NCBI GenBank assembly: GCA_910585725.1
Contig: CAJUFA010000015.1
Location: forward strand, 19,928 to 83,927
Direction of reading: 5' to 3'
Origin: an uncultured Dorea sp.
Lineage (GTDB): Bacteria > Bacillota > Clostridia > Lachnospirales > Lachnospiraceae
DNA: 64,000 nt
Positions within the stretch are counted from its first letter, which is position 1; each line of letters begins with the position of its first letter. The position numbers and the translations under genes are program-made. Positions 17,888 through 26,938 of this stretch are shown here, one piece after another. The notes below the pieces were generated by a model. The model worked only from the letters and a program-made list of their open reading frames with translations, searched no databases and was not told the DNA's origin.

Positions 17888-18970
17888 ATGAAAGAAGAAA
17901 AGGCGATAGCCATATTTAGTTTTACCAGGGCAGGAAACCGGCAGAATCGTCTGCTTTTAGACAAGCTGTCCGGATGTGGTTACAAGTGTGAAGGATATAC
18001 GACGCTGAGGCTTAGAGGAACAGAGGGTCTTAAGGCTTTGGATGAAGATATGAAGACGTGGGTCGGACGGCAGTGGGGAAAGAAGTCCTTTTTATTCATC
18101 GGCGCTGCCGGGATTGCGGTTAGATATATTGCGCCCTGGGTCAGAGATAAGTATACGGATTCGGCGGTTCTGGTGATGGATGAGAAGGGGGAATATGTGA
18201 TTCCGCTTCTTTCCGGACATATGGGAGGCGCGGTCGAGATAGCAAAGAAAGCGGCTGAGGTTATGCACGCGGCTGCTGTGATTACGACGGCGACAGACGT
18301 AAGAGGGAAATTTGCCGTCGACGTATTTGCAAGAGAGAATGGCCTTCGGATTACCGACAGGCATCTTGTGACCAGGATATCGGCGGCGGCGCTGGAGGAA
18401 GAGCCGATAGGTTTCTACAGCGAGCTTCCGGTGGGAGGTTCGCTTCCGCAAGGTCTTATATGGTGCCGGACAAGGGAAGAGTTATCAGGCTATGCATGTG
18501 CAATAGCTGTTCTGAAAAGAATATCGGATATCGGGGAAGAACGCAGCGGAAATGTGCTCTTCCTTGTTCCTTTTAGGGACCGCAGGATTGTGGTGGGAGT
18601 CGGATGCAGACGCGGGAGGATGAAGCAGGAAATAGAGACGGCCCTTAAGAAGATATTGAAGGAATATGGTCTTAGGCCGGAAGATGTGGTGAAGTTGGCG
18701 AGTATTGATCTTAAGAAAGAAGAGGTTGGCATTATGGAGCTTTCGAGGGAATATCAGATACCTTTCTATACTTATTCGCCGTCGGAACTTCAAGAAGTTA
18801 AAGGAGAGATATCGGCGTCTGATTTTGTACGGGAGATTACAGGAGTGGATAATGTATGCGAGCGCGCGGCAAGATGCTGCGCTCCGGAAGGACGCTTGCT
18901 GCAGCCGAAAAGGATTGTAGACGGAATTACTTTTGCTCTGGTAGAAGAGCAAAACGTATTAGTATTTTAA
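17888..18970 (+). CDS. cbiG: Cobalt-precorrin-5A hydrolase
   Basis: A 360-residue CbiG. The N-terminal region has FIGAAGIAVRYIAPWV and LLSGHMGGAVEIAK, the central region TDVRGKFAVDVFA, and the C-terminal domain VGVGCRRGRMKQEIETALKK. CbiG opens the delta-lactone ring of cobalt-precorrin-5A and releases acetaldehyde in the anaerobic cobalamin pathway. It starts 14 bp after the cell-wall hydrolase gene with no recognisable ribosome site, so expression may depend on upstream translation or another signal. Unlike most of the pathway it is upstream of the cobalamin riboswitch. Confidence 0.93.
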   Translation: MKEEKAIAIFSFTRAGNRQNRLLLDKLSGCGYKCEGYTTLRLRGTEGLKALDEDMKTWVGRQWGKKSFLFIGAAGIAVRYIAPWVRDKYTDSAVLVMDEKGEYVIPLLSGHMGGAVEIAKKAAEVMHAAAVITTATDVRGKFAVDVFARENGLRITDRHLVTRISAAALEEEPIGFYSELPVGGSLPQGLIWCRTREELSGYACAIAVLKRISDIGEERSGNVLFLVPFRDRRIVVGVGCRRGRMKQEIETALKKILKEYGLRPEDVVKLASIDLKKEEVGIMELSREYQIPFYTYSPSELQEVKGEISASDFVREITGVDNVCERAARCCAPEGRLLQPKRIVDGITFALVEEQNVLVF

Positions 18971-19005
18971 GAGAGACTTTAAAGGGATGAAGAGGTTTTG
19001 AAGAG

Positions 19006-19809
19006 GTGTTGGAAGATAAGAAGGAGAAGCTACCCAGGGTTCTTATATTCGGCGGAACGACGGAAAGCCGGGTTATTCTGGATTTTCTGAGGAGATTCAA
19101 CGTGAAAGTAATTCTGAGCGTCGCCACAGAATACGGAAAGGAATGCGTTGAGCCGGACGAACTGACAGAGGTATCCTGCCGGCGGATGGATGGGGAGGAG
19201 ATTCTTACATTTATGAAGGAGAAGGCGGCGGAGTTGGTGATTGACGCCACGCATCCCTTTGCCACAGAGATTTCCAGACATATCGGATGGGCTTGCGAGA
19301 AAGCGGCTGTGGAATGTCTTCGGTGTCTGAGAGAAGAGACGGGAAAAACGGAGAGTGAGAAGCAGGGCGCCGTCGTCTATGTGGAGTCCATAAAGGGCGC
19401 GGTAGAATATCTGAGTTCCATGGAAGGAGGCATACTGATCACGACCGGAAGCAAGGATCTTAAGGAATTCTGTCGGATACCGGATTACCGGACGCGCTGC
19501 GTTGCAAGGGTGCTTTCCGTGCCGGGGTCGGTGGAATCAAGCGCCGGATGCGGATTTTCCGGGAGGAATCTGATCGCGATGCAGGCGCCCTTCTCAAAGG
19601 AGATGAACATAGCGACGATTCATTATTCGAACGCTTCTTTCTTAGTGACGAAGGAGTCAGGGGATATCGGAGGAATGAAGGAGAAGATGCAGGCGTGTTC
19701 CGAGACAGGAACAACATTGGTTATCGTCAGGAGACCTGAGGAGACGGGAAGAACGGTAAAGGAGATCTGTGATGATTTAGATATGAGGTATAGGAAATAT
19801 AGAAAATAA
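19006..19809 (+). CDS. cobK: Precorrin-6A/cobalt-precorrin-6A reductase
   Basis: A 267-residue protein with the N-terminal nucleotide-binding motif VLIFGGTTESRVI, then VIDATHPFATEISRHIGWAC and ITTGSKDLKEFCRIPD typical of CobK/CbiJ. It reduces the corrin precursor using NAD(P)H. The reading frame begins at a GTG (19006) immediately followed by a TTG; no in-frame ATG precedes it, and AGAGG lies about 10 nt upstream. It is separated from cbiG by 35 bp and ends 29 bp before the riboswitch region. Confidence 0.9.
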   Translation: MLEDKKEKLPRVLIFGGTTESRVILDFLRRFNVKVILSVATEYGKECVEPDELTEVSCRRMDGEEILTFMKEKAAELVIDATHPFATEISRHIGWACEKAAVECLRCLREETGKTESEKQGAVVYVESIKGAVEYLSSMEGGILITTGSKDLKEFCRIPDYRTRCVARVLSVPGSVESSAGCGFSGRNLIAMQAPFSKEMNIATIHYSNASFLVTKESGDIGGMKEKMQACSETGTTLVIVRRPEETGRTVKEICDDLDMRYRKYRK

Positions 19810-19837
19810 ATTGACAGTTTAAGAGTATAGTCGTCCG

Positions 19838-20048
19838 TTTGCATAAGACAGGCAGAAGATGCCTGTGGGACGGCAGGGGAAGCAGGTGCGAATCCTGCAC
19901 AATACCCGTTGCTGTATTGGAGGAGCGGTATTCCATTGGAGACGGTTACGAGGCAAGTATCTCGTAAGGGTTTTCAGGTCACTGTAGGGATAATCCTATG
20001 GGAAGGCGGAAATATCGTGAAGATACCTGAGTCAGAACACCCGCTTTT
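19838..20048 (+). promoter_or_regulatory. Cobalamin riboswitch aptamer
   Basis: Signature elements appear in order: ACAGGCAGAAGATGCCTGT, GGGGAAGCAGGTGCGAATCC, CACAATACCCGTTGCTGTA, GGTCACTGTAGGGATAATCC, TGGGAAGGCGG and GAGTCAGAACACCCGC. This is the clostridial form of the adenosylcobalamin-type aptamer with the B12-box near the 3' end. It should repress the downstream uptake and synthesis genes when cobalamin is plentiful. TTGACA lies at 19811-19816, but no good -10 is seen at normal spacing. Confidence 0.92.
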
Positions 20049-20320
20049 AAACGGCGCTCTTTTAGAGAGAGCATATGGTTACGGGATTATGACCAAGTGT
20101 TGAGAGGAAAGCCATTCCTGTTTGCAGCGCTTGGGAATTATTGGCGTTACAAAGGGAAGCCGCGGAGATATATCCGCAGCGCTTCTTAGGGAGAGGCAGA
20201 GGATATAATATTGGCTAGTCTTATAAAGGGCAGTTCATGTATCAGCCTTTCTAACGATGCAGCAGGTTCTTGCTGTAGTTTTTCAGTTATACTTAAAAAA
20301 GAATAAGAAGGGAATGTTTT
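20049..20320 (+). promoter_or_regulatory. Expression platform after the cobalamin riboswitch
   Basis: A 270-nt non-coding stretch between aptamer and first gene. It contains a GCGGA/TCCGC hairpin around 20161-20180 and, at 20259-20283, GCAGCA/TGCTGT followed by AG and five T residues. The latter is a weak terminator just before the ribosome site AAGAAGGGAA. No open frame with a ribosome site is seen. The switching structure itself cannot be assigned by eye. Confidence 0.5.
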
Positions 20321-21514
20321 ATGAAAACAGGAATCAGGAGAAAACTGTGCATGTCGTGCATAGTGGTTGTTTTCTGCATTTTCATACTCATTATTGCAGG
20401 ACGATCCGACGAAGTATCTTCGAGGAATACGGTACGGGAAACGGGCAATGTGGATTCTGATCAGAATCACAGCAAAGAAAGCTATGTGCCGGATAAATTT
20501 GGATTTTCCGGAGGAACCGGAAGGGTGACGCTGAGTTGTCCGGAAGTATTCATCCGGGATGGCCAGGCTTATGCGTCCCTGGTATTTGACAGCGGTTCTT
20601 ATAGTTATGTTAAGGTGGGCGGCAAGAGTTACGAGGGGATCAATACGGAAGATACGTCAACCTTTGAGATCCCGGTGCAGCTGAATCGGAATAATACGAT
20701 TGTCGGTTGTACGACTAAGATGTCGGCGGCTCATGAGATCACATACAGTATCTTTGTGTATATAGAGGACAGGGACGGCGAATCATCGGGCTCTTCTTCG
20801 AGGGAGGATTCTTCATTGATACAGTCCGGTAAAGGAGCGTATGAGATTCCAGGATTGATATTTTCGGAAGAGACGAAGACAGAGGATGCGGAGTATTTCA
20901 GAATCTTTCGTTATGAGGGAGGAATTACTTGTATCCAGGTTAAGAATCCGTATGACGGAGAAATTCAGCAGTATTTGATTGCGGCGGCTGACGCGGAACT
21001 CCCTGCGGGAACGGAGCGGGAGATGACAGTGATTAAGCGTTCGAGTCGCGCTTATGTAGCCTCTGAGCCGGTTCTTCAGTGGATGGATGAATTGGAATTA
21101 GGAGAGAATCTTGCGCTGACCGGGATAAAAGCGGAAGACTGTGAGGCGGAGACCGTCAGAAAGCGTCTTGAAGAAGAGGAGGTTGCATTCGGCGGTTCTT
21201 ATGACGAGCTGGATTATAAGATGCTTGTTAAAGAGAGATGTGATCTGGTTATTATGCCGGCTTGTATCCTTACTGAAGCGAATGGGAAGGAGACAGAAGA
21301 CGCACGGATGGAAATGCAGGAAAGATACAGGGAGACCGAAGAATATTGCAGGGAACTGGACATTCCCATCTTTGGCGACCTATCGTCCGCGGAGCAGACC
21401 GAGAAAGGGCGCCTGGAATGGATTAAGGCGTACGGGATCATCTTTGATTGTGAAGATTCTGCCGATGCATTGTATCATACAGTAATAGATAGTATAGAAG
21501 CAGAAGAGGAATAA
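20321..21514 (+). CDS. Secreted NEAT-like protein with a partial periplasmic-binding lobe
   Basis: The 397-residue protein has a signal/anchor segment (residues 8-27). A beta-sandwich-like domain occupies about 45-150 (GGTGRVTLSCPEVFI, GSYSYVKVGGKSYEGI, TFEIPVQLNRNNTIVG, MSAAHEITYSIFVY). A second part at about 175-397 resembles the N-terminal lobe of the binding protein encoded next: compare ELDYKMLVKERCDLVI and GRLEWIKAYG here with EPDYEMLVDEGCDLAV and GRVEWIKVYG there. The second lobe is missing. It is the first gene behind the riboswitch, which suggests capture of a corrinoid or other metallo-tetrapyrrole at the surface. That function is inference. Confidence 0.7.
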   Translation: MKTGIRRKLCMSCIVVVFCIFILIIAGRSDEVSSRNTVRETGNVDSDQNHSKESYVPDKFGFSGGTGRVTLSCPEVFIRDGQAYASLVFDSGSYSYVKVGGKSYEGINTEDTSTFEIPVQLNRNNTIVGCTTKMSAAHEITYSIFVYIEDRDGESSGSSSREDSSLIQSGKGAYEIPGLIFSEETKTEDAEYFRIFRYEGGITCIQVKNPYDGEIQQYLIAAADAELPAGTEREMTVIKRSSRAYVASEPVLQWMDELELGENLALTGIKAEDCEAETVRKRLEEEEVAFGGSYDELDYKMLVKERCDLVIMPACILTEANGKETEDARMEMQERYRETEEYCRELDIPIFGDLSSAEQTEKGRLEWIKAYGIIFDCEDSADALYHTVIDSIEAEEE

Positions 21515-21555
21515 AAGGAAAATAAAAGGAAAATAAGAGAGGGACGGTAATCGAC

Positions 21556-22704
21556 ATGGCAGACAGAAAAAAACAGATTCTGATATTGCTCCTTGTGATG
21601 GTGTTAGCCGGAGGGTGCAAAAGCCGGCAGGAGGAGAATGATTCGAATAGGATCGCCGATGCTCCGAGGATCGAAGGACTGACCTGCGAATCGCTTCTTG
21701 AGCCTGAATATGCGGAGAATTTTCGCATCTATTATTATAACGATGATTTTAAGATGATTGAAGTAGAGAACAGTCTTACCTATCTGGTCGTACCGGAGGG
21801 AGCAAAGGTTCCGGATGGTCTGCCGGAGGGAACGACGGTTCTTCAAAGTCCCTTTGATCAGATCTATGTCGCCGGTACTGCGACGATGGCTATGTTTCAT
21901 GCCCTGGACGGGTTAGGCGCGGTCAGGTTCAGCGGACTTCAGGCGGACGACTGGTACGTGGACGCGGCGCGGGAAGCCATGGAAGCCGGTGAGATAAAGT
22001 TTGCGGGGAAATACAGTGAACCGGATTATGAGATGTTGGTGGACGAGGGATGCGACCTTGCGGTGGAATCTCAGATGATCCATCATACGCCGAAGATTCT
22101 TGAACTGCTCCAGATGATGGATATTCCCGTATTGATCGACTGTTCCAGTAACGAAAGCCATCCTCTGGGCAGAGTGGAATGGATCAAAGTCTATGGGGCG
22201 CTGCTTTGTAAGGAAGAAGAGGCGGAGGATTTTTTTGAAGAGCAGACGAAGGTGCTGGATGAACTGGAGGGAATCGAAAATACCGGAAAATCTGTGGTAT
22301 ATTTCTATATTAATACAAGCGGACAGGCGGTTGTAAGGACGGGTACGGATTATATAGCGAAGATGATCGAGATTGCAGGCGGAAGGTATCCCTTTGACAG
22401 TCTTACAGATAAGGGCGGTACGGCGGCGGTCACGATGGAGGAATTCTACGCGGCGGCGGCCGATGCGGATTATCTGATCTATAACGCTTCGATTGATAAC
22501 AGATTAAAATCCATTGAAGAACTGACCGCTAAGGATAAGATCCTGGGAGATATCAAAGCAGTGAAGGAGGGGAATGTCTTCTGCACGGATAAGGATTTCT
22601 ATCAGGCGTCGGATATAGCGTCCAGAATGATCGCTGATATCCATATCATGCTGACAGATGGAGATGAGGATGATATGACGTTTTTATGCAGGGTGAAGGA
22701 ATGA
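21556..22704 (+). CDS. BtuF/FecB-like ABC transporter substrate-binding lipoprotein
   Basis: A 382-residue lipoprotein with lipobox LAGGC at about residues 18-22. It has a two-lobed helical-backbone binding fold: YVAGTATMAMFHALDG and MLVDEGCDLAVESQMI in lobe one, and SVVYFYINTSGQAVVRTGTDYIAKMIEIAGG and DADYLIYNAS in lobe two. It precedes a matching permease and ATPase. Because the set is under a cobalamin riboswitch, a corrinoid or cobalt chelate is the likely ligand, though iron-siderophore-type ligands cannot be excluded from sequence. Confidence 0.85.
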   Translation: MADRKKQILILLLVMVLAGGCKSRQEENDSNRIADAPRIEGLTCESLLEPEYAENFRIYYYNDDFKMIEVENSLTYLVVPEGAKVPDGLPEGTTVLQSPFDQIYVAGTATMAMFHALDGLGAVRFSGLQADDWYVDAAREAMEAGEIKFAGKYSEPDYEMLVDEGCDLAVESQMIHHTPKILELLQMMDIPVLIDCSSNESHPLGRVEWIKVYGALLCKEEEAEDFFEEQTKVLDELEGIENTGKSVVYFYINTSGQAVVRTGTDYIAKMIEIAGGRYPFDSLTDKGGTAAVTMEEFYAAAADADYLIYNASIDNRLKSIEELTAKDKILGDIKAVKEGNVFCTDKDFYQASDIASRMIADIHIMLTDGDEDDMTFLCRVKE

Positions 22705-23738
22705 CAGAGAATACTTTCCATTATGAAAATTTAAGAAGACGCAGCCGCTATGGGGCCGTATTTGCAATTATGCTGCTGGCTTTTCTGGCGATGATTATGA
22801 TCAATATCAATACGGGAACCGTAGATATATCGGCGGCAAGGATCGGTAAGATTATCTTCGCCGGAGGGGAAGAGGGGACAGAATACCACATTATCTGGCT
22901 GATCCGGATGCCGCGGGTCCTGATGGCGGCTATCCTGGGCGGAGCGTTGTCCCTGTCCGGGTTTCTCCTTCAGACCTTCTTTCATAATCCTGTTGCGGGA
23001 CCTTTTATCCTGGGGATATCCTCAGGTGCGAAGATGGTGGTGGCTCTGGTTATGATATTTCCGCTGAGCAGCATAGGCGGCATGTCTTCGTTTGAGCTGG
23101 TTGGAGCGGCGTTTGCAGGTTCGCTGATATCGGTGGGGTTTGTACTGCTGGTTTCGAAGCGCCTTCAAAGTATGCCGTCGCTTCTGGTCGCCGGGATTAT
23201 GATCTCTTATATCTGCTCGGCGGTTACGGATTTTATTGTGACGTTTGCCGAGGATTCGGATATTGTGAATCTGCGGGGGTGGTCTATGGGAAGTTTTTCC
23301 GGGATGAGCTGGGGGAATGTGAAGGTTGGCGCGCTGATCATCGGGGCTGCGTTTCTTCTTACCTTCCTGCTGTCTAAACCCATCGGAGCCTATCAGATGG
23401 GCGAGGCTTATGCCAGGAGCATGGGGGTGGATATCCGGATGTTCCGGGTGATTCTGATCGTACTCTCCAGTGTGTTTTCCGCCTGTGTGACTGCATTTGC
23501 AGGACCGATTTCCTTTGTAGGGATAGCGGTTCCCCAGCTTGTGAAGATGGCGCTTAAGACTTCTAAGCCGCTGATCATAATTCCGGCTTCTTTTCTGGGC
23601 GGGGCAGTGTTCTGCATGTTCTGTGACCTGGCCGCCCGGATGGCGTTTGCTCCGCTGGAGCTTAATATCAGCACGGTAACGTCTGTCTTTGGCGCGCCGG
23701 TGGTTATCTGGATGTTGATACGCCGCTCGGCGAATTAG
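22701..23738 (+). CDS. BtuC/FecCD-type ABC transporter permease
   Basis: A 345-residue polytopic permease with the family signatures LIRMPRVLMAAILGGALSLS (residues 67-86), FFHNPVAGPFILGISSGA, LRGWSMGSFSG and FAGPISFVGIAVPQLVKMAL. The ATG at 22701 overlaps the upstream stop (ATGA) and has AGGG 7 nt upstream, so it is preferred to the ATG at 22686. It forms the uptake channel for the preceding binding protein. Confidence 0.92.
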   Translation: MTENTFHYENLRRRSRYGAVFAIMLLAFLAMIMININTGTVDISAARIGKIIFAGGEEGTEYHIIWLIRMPRVLMAAILGGALSLSGFLLQTFFHNPVAGPFILGISSGAKMVVALVMIFPLSSIGGMSSFELVGAAFAGSLISVGFVLLVSKRLQSMPSLLVAGIMISYICSAVTDFIVTFAEDSDIVNLRGWSMGSFSGMSWGNVKVGALIIGAAFLLTFLLSKPIGAYQMGEAYARSMGVDIRMFRVILIVLSSVFSACVTAFAGPISFVGIAVPQLVKMALKTSKPLIIIPASFLGGAVFCMFCDLAARMAFAPLELNISTVTSVFGAPVVIWMLIRRSAN

Positions 23739-23771
23739 TCAATGGTTATTGTGAAAGGAAGAAACCATAAT

Positions 23772-24881
23772 ATGGCGGATTATTATTTTCGTACGGAGAA
23801 TCTTAAGGTAGGGTATGAGGGCAGGGCGCTGCTTGAGGGGATCGATATCTGTCTGAGCAAAGGAGAGATACTGACGCTGGTGGGACCGAACGGCGCGGGT
23901 AAATCGACGATCCTTAAAAGTATTACGAAGCAGCTTCGGATCCTGGGAGGACGGGTCGTCATCGGGGAGAAGGAGCTGTCGAAGCTTACATACCAGGAAC
24001 TTTCCCGGAAGATGGCGGTAGTCCTGACGGAGCGGGTAAGACCGGAGCTGATGACCTGCCGTGATATTGTTGCCACCGGGCGGTATCCATATACCGGTAG
24101 ACTTGGCATTCTCGGCAGGGAGGATGAAGAGAAGGTGGATGAGGCTATGGAGCTTGTAAAGGCTAAAGAATTTGGGAACCGGCTTTTTACCGCCTTAAGC
24201 GACGGTCAAAAGCAGCGCATACTGCTTGCGCGCGCCATCTGCCAGGAGCCGGAGATATTGGTCTTGGACGAACCGACTTCATTCCTGGATATAAGATATA
24301 AGCTGGAGCTTCTTGCTATTCTGTGTAAGATGGCGAAGGAGAGAGGGATTACGGTTATTATGTCCCTGCATGAGATCGATCTTGCGGGAAAAGTGTCGGA
24401 TAAAGTGATACCGGTTAAGGCGGGGCGTGTGTATGATTATGGGTATCCGGAGGATATCTTCCGGGAGGAATTCATCCGGCAGTTGTATGATTTCGACAAG
24501 GGAAGCTTTGATCCGGTATTTGGAAGTATAGAGCTTCCGGGAGCGGAGGGAGAGGCGGAGACTATGGTGATCTCCGCATGCGGAAGGGGGATTCCGGTCT
24601 ATCGGCGGCTGCAGAAGGAAGGGATTCCATTTATTGCGGGGATTCTGTACCGGAATGACGTGGACTATCAGCTTGCCAGATACCTTGCCAGTCAGGTGAT
24701 TCTGGAGGAACCGTTTCAGTCGATCAGTGCTCCGGTTTACAGGGAGGCAAAAGAGGCGGCGCTGAGGAGCAGGAAGGTGATCTATACGGATATTCCGTGG
24801 GGGAGCTGTAACGAGAGGCTCCGGGGATTGCTTGAGGAAGTGAGGAGCCGGAAAGAGATCGTGTGCGAGTATATTCCTTAA
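23772..24881 (+). CDS. BtuD/FecE-type ABC ATPase with a C-terminal extension
   Basis: Residues 1-250 form a standard ATPase with Walker A GPNGAGKSTILKSI, signature LSDGQKQRILLARAI, Walker B ILVLDEPTSFLDI and switch histidine SLHEID. Residues about 260-369 form an extra domain (MVISACGRGIPVYRRLQKEG, LYRNDVDYQLARYLA, VIYTDIPWGSCNERLRGL) not found in ordinary BtuD/FepC. It could be a regulatory or substrate-sensing module. The start at 23772 is preferred because AAAGGAA lies 11 nt upstream; an in-frame ATG at 23742 has no ribosome site. Confidence 0.88.
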   Translation: MADYYFRTENLKVGYEGRALLEGIDICLSKGEILTLVGPNGAGKSTILKSITKQLRILGGRVVIGEKELSKLTYQELSRKMAVVLTERVRPELMTCRDIVATGRYPYTGRLGILGREDEEKVDEAMELVKAKEFGNRLFTALSDGQKQRILLARAICQEPEILVLDEPTSFLDIRYKLELLAILCKMAKERGITVIMSLHEIDLAGKVSDKVIPVKAGRVYDYGYPEDIFREEFIRQLYDFDKGSFDPVFGSIELPGAEGEAETMVISACGRGIPVYRRLQKEGIPFIAGILYRNDVDYQLARYLASQVILEEPFQSISAPVYREAKEAALRSRKVIYTDIPWGSCNERLRGLLEEVRSRKEIVCEYIP

Positions 24882-24910
24882 CGCGCTTTTGTTTCCGGCA
24901 GGAGTTTTTT

Positions 24911-26092
24911 ATGGAGAATGTAAACAGTAAGTATGTGTGGAAGAATCAGAAAAAACTGCGGACGGGATATACGACAGGGAGCTGCGCCGCAGGGGCGGCA
25001 AAGGCGGCCGCGCAGATGCTTCTGGGAGAAGAGACGGTCAGGCAGGTGAGGCTTCACACGCCGAAAGGGATTGTACTTTATCTGGAAGTGGAGAAGATTG
25101 TCAGAGGTCTGGACTGGGTTTCCTGCGCAGTCAGGAAGGACAGCGGAGACGATCCGGATGTGACCGACGGCGTCTATGTCTATGCGAAAGTGGAGAAGAC
25201 GAGGGAGCCGGGCGTCAGTCTTCGGGGCGGCGAAGGAGTCGGGATAGTGACCAGGGAGGGACTTGGGCTTGCAGTCGGGGAAGCGGCAATCAATCAGGTT
25301 CCAAGGAAGATGATCAGGGAAGCGGTAGAGTGTGCGTGCTCTTCTTATGGGTATCAGGGAGGTATCGCCGTTGTGATCTCGATTCCGGAGGGAGTGAAGC
25401 TTGCCGGACGGACTTTCAACCCCCGGCTTGGGATCGAGGGCGGGATCTCGGTTCTCGGGACCACAGGAATCGTAGAACCCATGAGCGAGCAGGCATTGAT
25501 CGATACGATCTATACGCAGATGAGTGTATTAAAGAATGCCGGCCGCGATGTCTGTTATGTGGTACCGGGGAATTACGGGAGCGATTTCCTTCATGATACG
25601 TTGGGGTATCAAGGGGACGCGGCGGTAAAATGCAGTAATTATATAGGAGAAGTGATTGACATAGCGGTTCGGCTTCGGATGAAAGGAATCTTGCTGATCG
25701 GGCATGTGGGAAAGCTTGTGAAGGTTGCCGCGGGAATTATGAATACTCACTCCAGTCAGGCGGACGGAAGGTTTGAGGTGCTGGCCGCACATGCGGCGAT
25801 GGCCGGAGCCGGCAGGGAGCTGGTCAGTGAGATTATGGGATGTATCACGACCTCGGAGGCGCTGGAATTGCTGAAAAGAGAGGAGTTGTTGGAACCGGTA
25901 ATGGGCACGGTCATGGAAAAGACGGAAGGACACTTGAATATGCGCGCCGGGGACGGTCTTGAGATCGGAGCGGTGATGTTCTCGCCAGAGTTGGGGATTC
26001 TGGGAATGACGGGGAGGGCAGAAGCGCTGCTGGAAGAAGTTAAGAATCAGAGATCTGACATGGCATGTTCAAAAGATTGTTCAAAAGATTGA
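24911..26092 (+). CDS. cbiD: Cobalt-precorrin-5B (C1)-methyltransferase
   Basis: A 393-residue CbiD from an ATG 6 nt after CAGGAG. Signature sequences are GYTTGSCAAGAAKAAA near the N-terminus, FNPRLGIEGGISVLGTTGIV in the middle and LLIGHVGKLVKVAAGIMNTH toward the C-terminus. CbiD carries out the C1 methylation that ring-contracted cobalt-precorrin-5B needs, and uses SAM although its fold differs from the other cobalamin methyltransferases. It starts the biosynthetic part of the riboswitch-controlled gene train. Confidence 0.95.
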   Translation: MENVNSKYVWKNQKKLRTGYTTGSCAAGAAKAAAQMLLGEETVRQVRLHTPKGIVLYLEVEKIVRGLDWVSCAVRKDSGDDPDVTDGVYVYAKVEKTREPGVSLRGGEGVGIVTREGLGLAVGEAAINQVPRKMIREAVECACSSYGYQGGIAVVISIPEGVKLAGRTFNPRLGIEGGISVLGTTGIVEPMSEQALIDTIYTQMSVLKNAGRDVCYVVPGNYGSDFLHDTLGYQGDAAVKCSNYIGEVIDIAVRLRMKGILLIGHVGKLVKVAAGIMNTHSSQADGRFEVLAAHAAMAGAGRELVSEIMGCITTSEALELLKREELLEPVMGTVMEKTEGHLNMRAGDGLEIGAVMFSPELGILGMTGRAEALLEEVKNQRSDMACSKDCSKD

Positions 26093-26144
26093 AGAGCATA
26101 AAAGATTATCAAGTGAAGATTAAGAAAGGCAAGGTAGAGAGAAG

Positions 26145-26903
26145 ATGATTCATTTTGTAGGGGCAGGACCGGGAGCGGAGGATCTGATTACGGTGCGGGG
26201 GCAGCGGCTTCTTGAGGAGGCGGATGTGATCGTATATGCAGGATCACTGGTGAATCCTAATCTGCTTGAGAACCGAAAGATAGACTGTGAGATTCACAAC
26301 AGCGCGTATATGACGCTGGAGGAGGTCATAGAGATTATGGCCGGCGCCGAGAAAAGAGGGAAAAAAGTGGTACGCCTCCATACAGGAGACCCGAGCATCT
26401 ATGGAGCCGTCAGAGAACAGATGGACGAGCTTGAACAAAGGGGGATTGCCTATGAAATCTGCCCGGGAGTCAGTTCTTTTTGCGGAGCGGCCTCGGCGTT
26501 GAGGGCGGAGTATACGCTTCCGGATATATCTCAGTCTGTGGTGATAACCCGGATGGCGGGAAGGACGCCGGTCCCGGAGAGGGAATCCATCCGAAGCTTT
26601 GCCCTTCATCAGGCTACGATGGTGATCTTCTTAAGTACAGGGATGATTGAGGATCTGCAGAAGGAGCTGACGGCAGGAGGATATCCGCCCGATACCCCGG
26701 CGGCAATCGTATATAAGGCGACCTGGCCGGATGAAAAAGTATGTCGGTGTACCGTCGAATCTCTGAAAGAAACGGCGGAATCAGAAGGAATCAGGAAGAC
26801 GGCGCTGATCATAGTCGGCAGGTTCCTGGAAGGAGAGTACCGGCGTTCTGACCTGTATAATCCGGCATTTACGACGGAGTTTCGGAAAGGTAAGCAGGAA
26901 TAG
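26145..26903 (+). CDS. cbiF: Cobalt-precorrin-4 (C11)-methyltransferase
   Basis: A 252-residue tetrapyrrole methyltransferase with the N-terminal SAM-site motif FVGAGPGAEDLITVRGQRL, YAGSLVNPNLLE, LHTGDPSIYGA and CPGVSSFCGAASAL. These, and ISQSVVITRMAGRTPVPE, are specific for CbiF/CobM. It methylates C11 in the anaerobic route. The 52-bp gap from cbiD contains no signals beyond a ribosome site (AAGAAAGGCAAGG). Confidence 0.95.
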   Translation: MIHFVGAGPGAEDLITVRGQRLLEEADVIVYAGSLVNPNLLENRKIDCEIHNSAYMTLEEVIEIMAGAEKRGKKVVRLHTGDPSIYGAVREQMDELEQRGIAYEICPGVSSFCGAASALRAEYTLPDISQSVVITRMAGRTPVPERESIRSFALHQATMVIFLSTGMIEDLQKELTAGGYPPDTPAAIVYKATWPDEKVCRCTVESLKETAESEGIRKTALIIVGRFLEGEYRRSDLYNPAFTTEFRKGKQE

Positions 26904-26938
26904 CATAGGAATGACAGTTCAATAGGGGGGGATATGGA

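Noticed and set aside
19811..19839. A promoter TTGACA ... for the riboswitch transcript
   Set aside because: The -35 is perfect, but the hexamer 17 bp away (TCCGTT) is a poor -10, so it was not listed as a promoter.
19909..20103. A 64-codon frame within the riboswitch region
   Set aside because: It overlaps conserved aptamer elements and lacks a ribosome site.
24937..25596. A 219-codon plus-strand frame within cbiD
   Set aside because: It is the +2 frame of cbiD; the Gly/Arg/Ser-rich translation is an artefact of codon bias.
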